Source: Bradyrhizobium erythrophlei (GTDB lineage: Bacteria > Pseudomonadota > Alphaproteobacteria > Rhizobiales > Xanthobacteraceae). From it: 64,000 nt of DNA. Positions 42,117 to 50,336 of this stretch are shown here, one piece after another. Under the pieces are notes generated by a model, which had not been told where the DNA came from, did no database searches, and saw only the letters and a list, made by a program, of their open reading frames with translations. The DNA is taken from the NCBI RefSeq assembly GCF_900129425.1, contig NZ_LT670817.1, positions 1,364,001 to 1,428,000 on the forward strand. The letters run 5' to 3'. Made by a program: the position numbers and the translations under genes. Position 1 is the stretch's first letter, and the number at the start of each line of letters is the position of its first letter.

Positions 42117-44393
42117 ATGAGCTCCCGGTCCTTTCGCCGCGATATCATCACCAAGCCGATCTTCGCCTGGGCGCGGGGCGTCTTGCCGGCCATGTCGGAC
42201 ACCGAGCGCGAGGCGCTGGAGGCCGGCGACGTCTGGTGGGACGCCGACCTGTTCACCGGCAATCCCGACTGGTCGAAACTGCTCGCCAACGCGCCGGCGA
42301 CCCTGACAGCGGAGGAGCAGGCGTTCCTCAACGGCCCGGTCGACGAGCTCTGCGCCATGCTCGACGACTGGAAGATTAACTGGGAATGGCGCGACCTGCC
42401 GCCCGAAGCCTGGGACTTCATCAAGCGCGAAAAATTCTTCGGCATGATCATTCCGAAAGAGTATGGCGGGCTCGGCTTTACCCCCTACGCGCATTCGGAA
42501 GTGGTGCGTAAGATTTCGTCGCGCTCGCTGGCCGCCGCCGTCACCGTGATGGTGCCCAACTCGCTCGGCCCCGGCGAACTCCTGATGCGCTTTGGCACCA
42601 GGGATCAGCAGCAGCAATGGCTGCCGCGGCTTGCCGACGGACGCGAGATTCCTTGCTTTGGATTGACCAGCCCGGAGGCCGGCTCCGATGCCGCGTCGAT
42701 GATCGACAGCGGCATCATCTGTAAGGGCAATTTCGAAGGCCGCGACGTGCTCGGGCTGCGCCTCAACTGGCACAAGCGTTACATCACGCTCGGCCCGGTC
42801 GCGACGCTGCTCGGCCTCGCTTTCAAGGCCTATGACCCCGATCACCTGGTCGGATCGAAGGACGAGCTCGGCATCACCGTGGCCTTGATCCCGGCGCATC
42901 TGCCCGGCGTCGAAATCGGCCATCGCCATCTGCCGTCGATGCAGGTGTTTCAGAACGGCCCGAACTGGGGCCGCGATGTCTTCATCCCGATGGATTACAT
43001 CATCGGCGGGCAGGAGCGTCTCGGCCAGGGCTGGAAAATGCTGATGACGGCGCTCGCCGCCGGGCGCGGCATTTCGCTGCCGTCGCTATCGGCCGCGGGC
43101 GCGGCCTATGCCGCCCGCACCACCGGCGCCTATGCGCGGATCCGCGAGCAGTTCAACGTGCCGATCGGGAAATTCGAGGGCATCGAGGAGCCGCTGGCCC
43201 GCATCGCCGGCACCGCCTATCTGCTCGACGCGGCGCGGCGGCTGACCTGTGCTGCGCTCAATCAGGGCCACCATCCCGCCGTGATCTCCGGCATCATGAA
43301 GCTGCATGCCACCGAGCGGATGCGGATCGCGATCGACGACGCAATGGACATTCATGGCGGCAAGGCCGTGATCGACGGCCCGCAGAATTACATGGGCAAT
43401 CTCTATCGCTCGGTGCCGGTCGGCATCACCGTGGAGGGAGCCAATATCCTGACCCGCAACCTGATCGTATTCGGGCAGGGCGCGATCCGCGCGCATCCTT
43501 ATCTGCTGGAAGAGATGAACGCGCTTGGCGAAGAGGACCGCGCCAGGGGTCTCGACGCCTTCGACAAGGCATTCTGGAAACATATCGGTCACAGCGTCGC
43601 GACGATGTTCCGCGCCTGGGGCCGAAGCTGGAGCGGCGGGATGTTCGCGCCGGCGCCCGACGCCGGGGCCGCGACCGGATTCTATCGCCAGCTGTCGCGC
43701 TACTCGTCGGCGTTCGCGCTGTGCGCCGACATGGCGCTGCTGACGCTGGGCGGCGCCTTGAAACGCAAGGAAATGCTGTCGGCACGGTTCGGCGATATCC
43801 TGTCGGAACTGTATCTGCTTTCGGCCGCGCTGAAACGCTGGCAGGACGAGGGCCGCCAGCAGGCCGATTTCGTCGCGCTCGAATGGTGCATGGCGAGTGG
43901 CTTCCGCACCATCGAAAATCGCTTCGCGGAAATCCTGGCGAACCTGCCGAATCGGTTTGTCGCCATCGTTCTGAAATTCCTGGTCCAGCCGTTCGGCGCA
44001 CGTGTGCTCGGGCCCTCTGATATCGTAATCCATCAATGCGCGCAGCTCGTGCTGGAGCCATCGGCGGCGCGGGATCGGTTGACGCCGGACCTGTCGCATG
44101 TCGATGATGACAGAGGCGTGGCCCGGCTGGAGAAGGCATTCCTTCTGGTCACCGGCGCCGAGGAGATCGCCAAAAAGATGCGCGCCGCCCACCTTCACGA
44201 CTGGAAGCAAGCCGTGAAGAACGGCGTCATCACGCAGGCCGAGGGCGAGCAGCTTGCCGCGGCGCAGGAGGCGGTCGCCAAAGTAATCGAGGTCGACGAC
44301 TTCGCGCCGGAGGCGCTGTCGCCGATCTACAGGAAGCCCGCCGACGTGCATCAGTTCTTCCAGGCGCTCGGTGAGCAGCGGGCGGCGAGCTGA
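42117..44393 (+). CDS. fadE: acyl-CoA dehydrogenase, FadE type
   Basis: A 758-residue flavoenzyme catalysing the first oxidation of fatty acyl-CoA beta-oxidation. FADE-type length and domains are visible: an N-terminal extension, EYGGLGFTPYAHSEVVRKIS, SLGPGELLMRFGTRDQQQQW, CFGLTSPEAGSDAASM (FAD and substrate site), the dehydrogenase C-terminal helical domain (MDIHGGKAVIDGPQNYMGNL) and a further C-terminal DUF1974-like domain from about residue 480. ATG 42117 follows GAGGACATCGCC, a modest ribosome-binding site. It is the first of three beta-oxidation genes; its stop overlaps the thiolase ATG by one base (TGATG). Confidence 0.93.
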   Translation: MSSRSFRRDIITKPIFAWARGVLPAMSDTEREALEAGDVWWDADLFTGNPDWSKLLANAPATLTAEEQAFLNGPVDELCAMLDDWKINWEWRDLPPEAWDFIKREKFFGMIIPKEYGGLGFTPYAHSEVVRKISSRSLAAAVTVMVPNSLGPGELLMRFGTRDQQQQWLPRLADGREIPCFGLTSPEAGSDAASMIDSGIICKGNFEGRDVLGLRLNWHKRYITLGPVATLLGLAFKAYDPDHLVGSKDELGITVALIPAHLPGVEIGHRHLPSMQVFQNGPNWGRDVFIPMDYIIGGQERLGQGWKMLMTALAAGRGISLPSLSAAGAAYAARTTGAYARIREQFNVPIGKFEGIEEPLARIAGTAYLLDAARRLTCAALNQGHHPAVISGIMKLHATERMRIAIDDAMDIHGGKAVIDGPQNYMGNLYRSVPVGITVEGANILTRNLIVFGQGAIRAHPYLLEEMNALGEEDRARGLDAFDKAFWKHIGHSVATMFRAWGRSWSGGMFAPAPDAGAATGFYRQLSRYSSAFALCADMALLTLGGALKRKEMLSARFGDILSELYLLSAALKRWQDEGRQQADFVALEWCMASGFRTIENRFAEILANLPNRFVAIVLKFLVQPFGARVLGPSDIVIHQCAQLVLEPSAARDRLTPDLSHVDDDRGVARLEKAFLLVTGAEEIAKKMRAAHLHDWKQAVKNGVITQAEGEQLAAAQEAVAKVIEVDDFAPEALSPIYRKPADVHQFFQALGEQRAAS

Positions 44394-45676
44394 TGGCGCG
44401 GCCGGTCTATATTATCGACGGCAGCCGCACGCCGTTCCTGAAAGCGCGCAGCGGGCCCGGTCCGTTCACGCCGGTCGATCTCGCCGTGCAATGCGGCCGG
44501 CCGCTGCTGGCCCGCCAGCCATTCGCGCCATCAGCCTTCGATCAGGTGATCCTCGGCTGCGTCAACGTCATTGCCGACGAGATGAATCCGGCCCGTGTCG
44601 CCGCGTTGCGGCTCGGCATGGGCGAGGCCATGGTGGCGTTCACGGTGCAGATCAATTGCGGCTCCGGCATGCAATCGATCGACACCGGATACCGCTATAT
44701 CCGCGAAGGCGTTTCGGATCTGATCCTGGCCGGCGGTTCGGAAGCCCTCAGCTACGCGCCTTTGGTGTGGCCGCAGCAGGGCGTGCGCTGGTTTGCAGGG
44801 TTGGCCGGTGCCAAGGGCGCTTTCGCCAAGGCCGCCGCGGCGCTGAGGGCGCGCCCGGCCTATTTCAAGCCGATCATCGGGCTCGAGCGCGGGCTGACCG
44901 ATCCGATCACCGAACTCAACATGGGACAGACCGCCGAAGTGGTCGGCCATCTCTTCGGCATAACCCGCGCGCAATCTGACTTCTACGCCGCCGAAAGCCA
45001 CAAGCGGCTCGCCAACGCGCAGGCCCAGGGTTTTCTCAAGGGCGAAGTCGAAACCGCGTTCGCGCGCGACGGCAAATTCTACGATCACGACGACGGGGTG
45101 CGGCCGGATTCCTCGCCGGAGACGCTTTCGAAACTCAGGCCGGTGTTCGAACGGCCCTGGGGCCAGGTCACCGCCGGCAACTCGTCGCAGATCACCGACG
45201 GCGCGTCATGGACCATTCTCGCCTCCGAAGACGCGGTCGCCAAACACGGCCTGAAGCCGAAAGCTGTCATCGTCGACAGCCAATGGTCGGCGCTCGATCC
45301 GTCTATCATGGGCCTCGGCCCGGTGCTGTCGGCGACCGCGCTCCTGAAGCGCAACAAATTGTCGCTCGGGGATATCGAGACCTGGGAATTGAACGAGGCG
45401 TTCGCCACGCAGGTGCTGGGCTGTCTGGCGGCCTGGAACGACGACAAATTCTGTCGCGATATTTTGGGATTAGACGGCGCCGCGGGACCGATCGACCACG
45501 CCAAACTCAATGTCGACGGCGGCGCGATCAGCCTCGGTCATCCCGTCGGCTGCAGCGGCAACCGCATCGTGCTGCATCTCGTCAACGCGATGAAGCGGCT
45601 CGGCACCAAGCGCGGCATCGCCACCGAATGCATCGGCGGCGGGCAGGGCGGCGCGATGTTGATCGAGACGGTATAG
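44393..45676 (+). CDS. acetyl-CoA C-acyltransferase (thiolase)
   Basis: A 427-residue thiolase cleaving 3-ketoacyl-CoA with CoA. QINCGSGMQSID places the nucleophile at Cys89. WELNEAFATQVLGC is the NEAFA block. The end has SLGHPVGCSGNRI (catalytic His383) and ECIGGGQGGAMLIE (Cys413), the general acid/base Cys. The length slightly exceeds typical 390-400 residue thiolases, as in the FadI-like group. It starts at an ATG overlapping the fadE stop and is followed by fadB after 8 bases, so it is tightly cotranscribed. Confidence 0.93.
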   Translation: MARPVYIIDGSRTPFLKARSGPGPFTPVDLAVQCGRPLLARQPFAPSAFDQVILGCVNVIADEMNPARVAALRLGMGEAMVAFTVQINCGSGMQSIDTGYRYIREGVSDLILAGGSEALSYAPLVWPQQGVRWFAGLAGAKGAFAKAAAALRARPAYFKPIIGLERGLTDPITELNMGQTAEVVGHLFGITRAQSDFYAAESHKRLANAQAQGFLKGEVETAFARDGKFYDHDDGVRPDSSPETLSKLRPVFERPWGQVTAGNSSQITDGASWTILASEDAVAKHGLKPKAVIVDSQWSALDPSIMGLGPVLSATALLKRNKLSLGDIETWELNEAFATQVLGCLAAWNDDKFCRDILGLDGAAGPIDHAKLNVDGGAISLGHPVGCSGNRIVLHLVNAMKRLGTKRGIATECIGGGQGGAMLIETV

Positions 45677-45684
45677 GGAACGTC

Positions 45685-47781
45685 ATGGACAGCAAAATCA
45701 TGGACGTTCTCGCTGACCGCGTGCTCGAACTCGGGCCGAAGCCGGAGGCCAGCGGACCCTATCGCAATTTCAAGCTGACCCGCGATTCCGACGGCATTGC
45801 CTGGCTGCTGTTCGATCGCGATGGCGCCAGCGCCAATACGCTGTCGGCCGATGTTATCGAAGAATTCGACACCGTTCTGGCGGCGCTGGAAAGCCAGCGG
45901 CCGGCGGGACTTGTCATACGTTCCGCGAAGAAATCCGGTTTCATCGCCGGCGCCGACGTCAACGAATTTCGCGGCGCGACCGATCCGCGTGCAGTCGAAA
46001 CCGCGATCGGCCGGGCCCATGCGGTGATCGACCGACTCGAAGCCTTGAAAATCCCGACCGTTGCGGTGATTCACGGCTTCTGCCTCGGCGGCGGCCTCGA
46101 AGTCGCGCTGGCCTGTCAGTCGCGGATTGCGATCGACGGCGCCCGCTTTGGTTTTCCAGAAGTGCTGCTCGGCCTGCACCCCGGTCTCGGCGGCACCGCG
46201 CGCTTCACGCATCTCGTCAATCCGATGCAGGCGATGACGCTGATGCTGACCGGCAAGACCATCGACGCGCGCCGGGCAAAATCGCTCGGGCTGGTCGATG
46301 CGGTGACGCAGGAGCGGCACGTCCGCAATGCCGCCAAGGACGCGGTGTTCGGCCATCTGAAACGCGCTCGGCCCGGTCTTGTGAACGCGATCCTGAACTT
46401 CACGCCGGTACGGGGCTTTCTCGCTTCGCGGATGCGCGCCGAAGCCGAAAAGGCCGCGCCCCACGAGCACTATCCCGCGCCCTATGCGCTGATCGATCTC
46501 TGGGAAAAGCATGGCGGCGACAAGGCCGCGATGCTGGCGGCGGAAAAAACCTCGTTCGCCAATCTGATGGTGACGCCGACGGCGCAGAACCTGATCCGGG
46601 TGTTCTTCCTGCGCGAGCAGATGAAGAAGCTCGCCGGCGGCGGTAACACGGTCGCGCATGTTCACGTCATCGGCGCCGGCGCGATGGGCGGCGATATCGC
46701 GGCATGGTGCGCCAACGAGGGAATGCGTGTCACGCTCGCCGACATGAAGCCGGAGCCGATTGCCGGTGCAATCAAGCGCGCCGCCGACCTGTTCGGCAAA
46801 ATCATTCGCAAGCGCACCGATATCCGCGATGCGCTGGACCGGCTGGTGCCCGATCTCGACGGCGAGGGCGTGCGCGGTGCCGACCTGATCATCGAGGCGG
46901 TGCCGGAGAAACTGGAGCTGAAGCAGAAGGTCTATGCCGGGCTCGAGCCGAAAATGAAGCCGGGCGCGATTCTCGCCACCAACACCTCGAGCATTCCGCT
47001 GCAGGATTTGCGCGCGACGCTGCAAAAGCCGGAGCGGCTGGTTGGACTGCATTTCTTCAATCCGGTGTCGCGGCTGCAACTGGTCGAGGTCGTCAGCCAT
47101 GATGCGACCGATCCGCAACTGCTGAAGCAGGCGCTGGCCTTTGTCGGCGCCATCGACCGGCTGCCGCTGCCGGTCAAGAGTTCGCCGGGCTTTCTCGTCA
47201 ATCGCGCGCTGACGCCTTACATGCTCGAAGCGATGCTGATGCTGGACGAGAGGATCGACAAGGTCACAGTCGATGCGGCCGCGGAGAAATTCGGCATGCC
47301 GATGGGCCCGATCGAACTCGCCGATCAGGTCGGGCTCGATATCTGTCTTGCGGTCGGCGACATGCTGCGCTCCAAATTCGGCGACCTGCTGCCGCCGACC
47401 CCGGCCTGGCTTCGCGACAAGGTGGCCGCCGGCGAACTCGGTCGCAAGACCGGCAAGGGCTTTTATGTCTGGAAGGACGGCAAGGCCGACAAGACGTCCA
47501 GCTCATCCTCCACGGCGCAGCCAACGGCTGAAATGATCGACCGGCTGGTCCTGCCGATGTCGAACGTCTGCGTCGCCTGCCTGCGCGAGGGCATCGTCGA
47601 CAACGCCGAGGTGGTCGATGGCGCCATGATCTTCGGCACCGGCTATGCGCCGTTCCGCGGCGGCCCGCTGAACTATGTGCGAGCCCGCGGGCCGGAGAAT
47701 GTGGTGTCGGCGCTGCGCGCGCTGGCGGCGAAGTTCGGCGGCCGGTTTGCGCCCGATGCCGGCTGGGATAGTTTCAAATAG
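45685..47781 (+). CDS. fadB: fatty-oxidation multifunctional protein (enoyl-CoA hydratase / 3-hydroxyacyl-CoA dehydrogenase)
   Basis: A 698-residue fusion catalysing hydration and oxidation of enoyl-CoA. The N-terminal crotonase domain (about 1-200) has FIAGADVNEF and IHGFCLGGGLEVALACQSRI (oxyanion-hole Gly region), then FPEVLLGLHPGLGGTARF with the catalytic Glu. The dehydrogenase part begins at HVIGAGAMGGDIAAWCANEG (NAD site, about residue 330), followed by LATNTSSIPL, GLHFFNPVSRLQLVEVV (catalytic His) and GRKTGKGFYVW. The start ATG 45685 is 8 bases past the thiolase stop. Confidence 0.94.
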   Translation: MDSKIMDVLADRVLELGPKPEASGPYRNFKLTRDSDGIAWLLFDRDGASANTLSADVIEEFDTVLAALESQRPAGLVIRSAKKSGFIAGADVNEFRGATDPRAVETAIGRAHAVIDRLEALKIPTVAVIHGFCLGGGLEVALACQSRIAIDGARFGFPEVLLGLHPGLGGTARFTHLVNPMQAMTLMLTGKTIDARRAKSLGLVDAVTQERHVRNAAKDAVFGHLKRARPGLVNAILNFTPVRGFLASRMRAEAEKAAPHEHYPAPYALIDLWEKHGGDKAAMLAAEKTSFANLMVTPTAQNLIRVFFLREQMKKLAGGGNTVAHVHVIGAGAMGGDIAAWCANEGMRVTLADMKPEPIAGAIKRAADLFGKIIRKRTDIRDALDRLVPDLDGEGVRGADLIIEAVPEKLELKQKVYAGLEPKMKPGAILATNTSSIPLQDLRATLQKPERLVGLHFFNPVSRLQLVEVVSHDATDPQLLKQALAFVGAIDRLPLPVKSSPGFLVNRALTPYMLEAMLMLDERIDKVTVDAAAEKFGMPMGPIELADQVGLDICLAVGDMLRSKFGDLLPPTPAWLRDKVAAGELGRKTGKGFYVWKDGKADKTSSSSSTAQPTAEMIDRLVLPMSNVCVACLREGIVDNAEVVDGAMIFGTGYAPFRGGPLNYVRARGPENVVSALRALAAKFGGRFAPDAGWDSFK

Positions 47782-47817
47782 CGCGATTTTCAGATTCGAT
47801 TCGACGGGGCTTCACCA

Positions 47818-48252
47818 ATGACCGACACGCAGGCCGTTCACGCCCCGTTGAATATGGAATTGGAGCCTAGCGGCGAACTCTGTATCCGCACCCTGGCGAT
47901 GCCGGCCGACACCAACCAAAACGGCGATATTTTCGGCGGCTGGCTGCTCAGCCAGATGGACCTCGGCGGCGGCGTGTTCGCTTCCAAGAAAGCGAAATCG
48001 CGCACGGTGACGGTCGCGATCGAGGCGATGAATTTCCGCAAGCCGGTGTTCATCGGCGATCTGGTTTCCGTGCACGCCAATCTGGTCCGGGTCGGCAAGA
48101 CCTCGGTCACGGTCCACCTCGAGGCCTGGGTGCTGCGCCGCAAGGAAATGCAGTCGATCCTGGTGACCGACGGCAACTTTACCTACGTCTCGATCGACGA
48201 CCAAGGTCATCCGCAGGCCATCCAGCCGGGCGAACCGGCGATTTCGGCGTAG
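47818..48252 (+). CDS. acyl-CoA thioesterase, YciA-like hotdog
   Basis: A 144-residue hotdog-fold thioesterase hydrolysing acyl-CoA to free acid and CoA. TLAMPADTNQNGDIFGGWLL contains the catalytic Asp-like position and the GDIFGGWL motif of YciA/BACH-type enzymes. TVTVAIEAMNFRKPVFIGDL (a region) and SVHANLVRVGKTSVTVHLE are the beta strands of the fold. It lies 37 bases after fadB on the same strand, so it could be the last member of the beta-oxidation operon. A palindromic repeat follows. Confidence 0.92.
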   Translation: MTDTQAVHAPLNMELEPSGELCIRTLAMPADTNQNGDIFGGWLLSQMDLGGGVFASKKAKSRTVTVAIEAMNFRKPVFIGDLVSVHANLVRVGKTSVTVHLEAWVLRRKEMQSILVTDGNFTYVSIDDQGHPQAIQPGEPAISA

Positions 48253-48270
48253 CCGTATCGACGTCCGTTG

Positions 48271-48373
48271 CCTCGTGGTTCGAGACGCGCGGCGTTGCCG
48301 GGCTCCTCACCATGAGGTCTTAGCGCCCTCATCCTGAGGAGCCCGGCACGCGGCTGTCTCGAAGGATGCGGCC
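48271..48373. repeat. palindromic intergenic repeat (family F)
   Basis: Arms CCTCGTGGTTCGAGACGCGC and GCGGCTGTCTCGAAGGATGCGG with inner GGGCTCCTCACCATGAGG / CCTCATCCTGAGGAGCCC form a cruciform-like element. Non-coding, between the thioesterase gene and an EcfG-type promoter. Confidence 0.6.
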
Positions 48374-48404
48374 ATCGCACTGAAAACGCTCCAGTCCCAC
48401 CTTC

Positions 48405-48429
48405 GGAACCTTTTTCCACCTGCACCGTT
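48405..48429 (+). promoter_or_regulatory. EcfG-type general-stress promoter
   Basis: GGAAC (48405-48409), 16-base spacer, CGTT (48426-48429), an exact consensus match. It is 42 bases before the start codon of the small gene at 48472. Confidence 0.7.
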
Positions 48430-48471
48430 GTCCGCGCGCCCTGGCGAACCAGGGCACGGAATTGGAAGAAA

Positions 48472-48663
48472 ATGTCGGACACTTACATCATCGAAGTCCA
48501 TTCGCAGGCGGCCGGAATCGTCGTCCGCAATCCGGACGGCTATCGTTTTTTCGCAGCCTCGCACCGCTTCAATCCGATGGAAGGCCAGCTGTTTCGCAAC
48601 GCCCGCGAGGCCGAGCGGGCGGCGGTGCGGCTTGCAAATGGCGACCTGCCGAAGGTCGCGTAA
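48472..48663 (+). CDS. small conserved protein, probable general-stress gene
   Basis: A 63-residue product: MSDTYIIEVHSQAAGIVVRN, then PDGYRFFAASHRFNPMEGQL and a terminal EAERAAVRLANGDLPKVA helix. It is soluble, with no recognised domain; the YRFFAAS stretch is a compact beta-type motif. ATG 48472 follows AAGAAA. A perfect EcfG promoter 42 bases upstream suggests induction in stationary phase or stress. It may be cotranscribed with the DUF6894 gene after it, although 130 bases separate them. Confidence 0.7.
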   Translation: MSDTYIIEVHSQAAGIVVRNPDGYRFFAASHRFNPMEGQLFRNAREAERAAVRLANGDLPKVA

Positions 48664-48793
48664 CAAACCCACCCATTTCCGTCAGGGCGCGGCCCGAAGC
48701 GACGATGCGTGACCGCTCGACCTTCCACATACGCCTAGACAGCCGATTTAGCCTCGCTATAGGCTGACTGCGGGACTGCTGGGGGGTGTGGGG

Positions 48794-49018
48794 ATGAGCC
48801 GGTATTTTTTCCACGTCGTCGGTAACGGCGACGTTGAATTCGTGGATGAGGACGGCGAACGCTTCGACGCGCAGCAAGATGCGGCCGCCTACGCAGAAAA
48901 AATTGCTGCCGAACTTGCCCAAGACGGGGATCACTATCGGGGTTCTGCAGTCTCCGTCTCCGATGAGGACGGCAATGAACTCATGCAGGTAACAGTCAAA
49001 CCGAAAAATAACTCCTGA
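48794..49018 (+). CDS. DUF6894-type small protein (second copy)
   Basis: A 74-residue protein from ATG 48794 (GTG 48788 possible), preceded by a G-rich stretch. MSRYFFHVVGNGDVEFVDED has the aromatic-H/F plus Asp-Gly-Glu pattern of the DUF6894 family, like the one at 14712. The middle EKIAAELAQDGDHYRGSAVS and the end VSDEDGNELMQVTVKPK follow the family layout. Function unknown. The two copies share the fold but have low identity. The gap to glpR (49019-49230) holds no other gene. Confidence 0.75.
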   Translation: MSRYFFHVVGNGDVEFVDEDGERFDAQQDAAAYAEKIAAELAQDGDHYRGSAVSVSDEDGNELMQVTVKPKNNS

Positions 49019-49230
49019 GTTTGCGGCGCGCTTCCCCGTCGGCGCGGGACGGGCACTCACATCATCGAAGGCCGCTCCTGGGTGGCATGGATTATCGCGC
49101 GCAATGACGGCTGCCGAGGGGCGGACCGCTTTAACCGTAACCCGACGTTCGCCCCTGGGGCGCCGCCAAGACTGATCTGCCGCGTTGACCGGATGCCGGA
49201 ACGGCCGCACCATGGGCTGCGCTTTTGCCC

Positions 49231-50073
49231 ATGGGTGCCGCCGTGACCGGACTGACGCATCGCCAATCCGAAATCCTCAATATCGCCCGCGCCTTTGGCC
49301 GGGTGATGGTGGAGGATCTCGCCCGGCGCTTCGAGGTCTCGGCGCAGACCATTCGCAAGGACCTGAACGATCTCTGCGATCACCGCTCGCTGACCCGCAT
49401 CCATGGCGGCGCCATCATTGCCTCCGGGGTCGAGAATCTCGCCTATGAGGCGCGCCGCTTCGTCGCCGCCGAGGAGAAGAAGGCGATCGGCGCGGCCGCG
49501 GCGCAGCTCATTCCGAACGGCTGCTCGCTGTTCATCAATATCGGCACCACGACGGAAGAAGTCGCGAGCGCGCTGACCTCGCACGAGGACCTGCTGGTCA
49601 TCACCAACAATCTCAATGTCGCGATGCTGCTTTACAGACACCCGCGCATCGAGGTGATCGTGGCCGGCGGCGCGGTGCGCCGTGCCGACGGTGCCGTGAT
49701 CGGCTCGACCGCGATCAGCCTGATCGGCCAGTTCAAGGTCGACTACGCCATCATCGGCGCTTCCGCGATCGACGAAGACGGCGCGCTCCTGGATTTCGAT
49801 TATCGCGAGGTGCAGGCGGCGCAAGCCATCATCGCCAACGCGCGCAGCGTGATGCTGGTCGCCGATTCGACCAAATTGCGGCGCAGCGCGCCGGTCCGTA
49901 TCGCCCATATCAGCCAGATCCAGACCTTCGTGACCGACGCGGCACTGCCGGCGAGATTAGCGAACATCTGCCATACCCGCGGCATCGAAGTGATCGAGGC
50001 GATACCCAAGGCTTCAGCCGATATGGACGAGCCGGGCGCCGAGCCTTCCTCGACCGTCACCCGCCTGCGCTAG
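49231..50073 (+). CDS. glpR: DeoR-family repressor of glycerol genes
   Basis: A 280-residue DeoR-type regulator. The N-terminal winged HTH is seen as LTHRQSEILNIARAFGRVMV and EDLARRFEVSAQTIRKDLND (recognition helix), then RIHGGAIIAS. The C-terminal sugar-phosphate-binding domain has LFINIGTTTEEVASAL and VIVAGGAVRRADGAVIGSTA. As in the rhizobial locus it lies directly upstream of glpD, so it most likely responds to glycerol-3-phosphate and represses glpD-STPQUV. ATG 49231 is preferred over TTG 49225. A family B repeat lies between it and glpD. Confidence 0.9.
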   Translation: MGAAVTGLTHRQSEILNIARAFGRVMVEDLARRFEVSAQTIRKDLNDLCDHRSLTRIHGGAIIASGVENLAYEARRFVAAEEKKAIGAAAAQLIPNGCSLFINIGTTTEEVASALTSHEDLLVITNNLNVAMLLYRHPRIEVIVAGGAVRRADGAVIGSTAISLIGQFKVDYAIIGASAIDEDGALLDFDYREVQAAQAIIANARSVMLVADSTKLRRSAPVRIAHISQIQTFVTDAALPARLANICHTRGIEVIEAIPKASADMDEPGAEPSSTVTRLR

Positions 50074-50090
50074 ACCAGAGACCGTCCTTT

Positions 50091-50179
50091 CGTCATGGCC
50101 GGGCTTCGTCCCGGCCATCCACGTCTGTTTTGCCCGTGCAGCCAAGACGTGGATGCCCGGCACAAGGCCGGGCATGACG
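50091..50179. repeat. intergenic palindrome, family B copy 4
   Basis: Ends CGTCATGGCCGGGCTTCGTCC and GGCCGGGCATGACG with inner CATCCACGTC / GACGTGGATG arms. It is in the glpR-glpD gap. Confidence 0.75.
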
Positions 50180-50243
50180 AACTGCTCTTTTGGCCCGCTC
50201 CAGGTCAAAGCTACCGCCGCCTCCGGGCGGGCCCGAGTTCCCC

Positions 50244-50299
50244 TTTTTCGCTTGCTTTCACATTTGGTTGTGATTTATTCGAAACCGAAAGCGAAATCG
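50244..50299 (+). promoter_or_regulatory. candidate GlpR operator region ahead of glpD
   Basis: TTTTTCGCTTGCTTTC (50244-50259) is roughly inverted relative to GAAACCGAAAGCGAAA (50281-50296). The second part has three CGAAA units at 6-7 base steps. DeoR-type repressors often bind such short TTCG/CGAA repeats. The region is 38-93 bases before glpD. Confidence 0.4.
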
Positions 50300-50336
50300 C
50301 CAAAGTGAACAGGCGAACGCCCGGGGGAAGCGTCTT

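Noticed and set aside
42117..44351. Long minus-strand open frames inside fadE
   Set aside because: Arg/His/Gln-rich products with no recognisable family, wholly inside a well supported acyl-CoA dehydrogenase gene.
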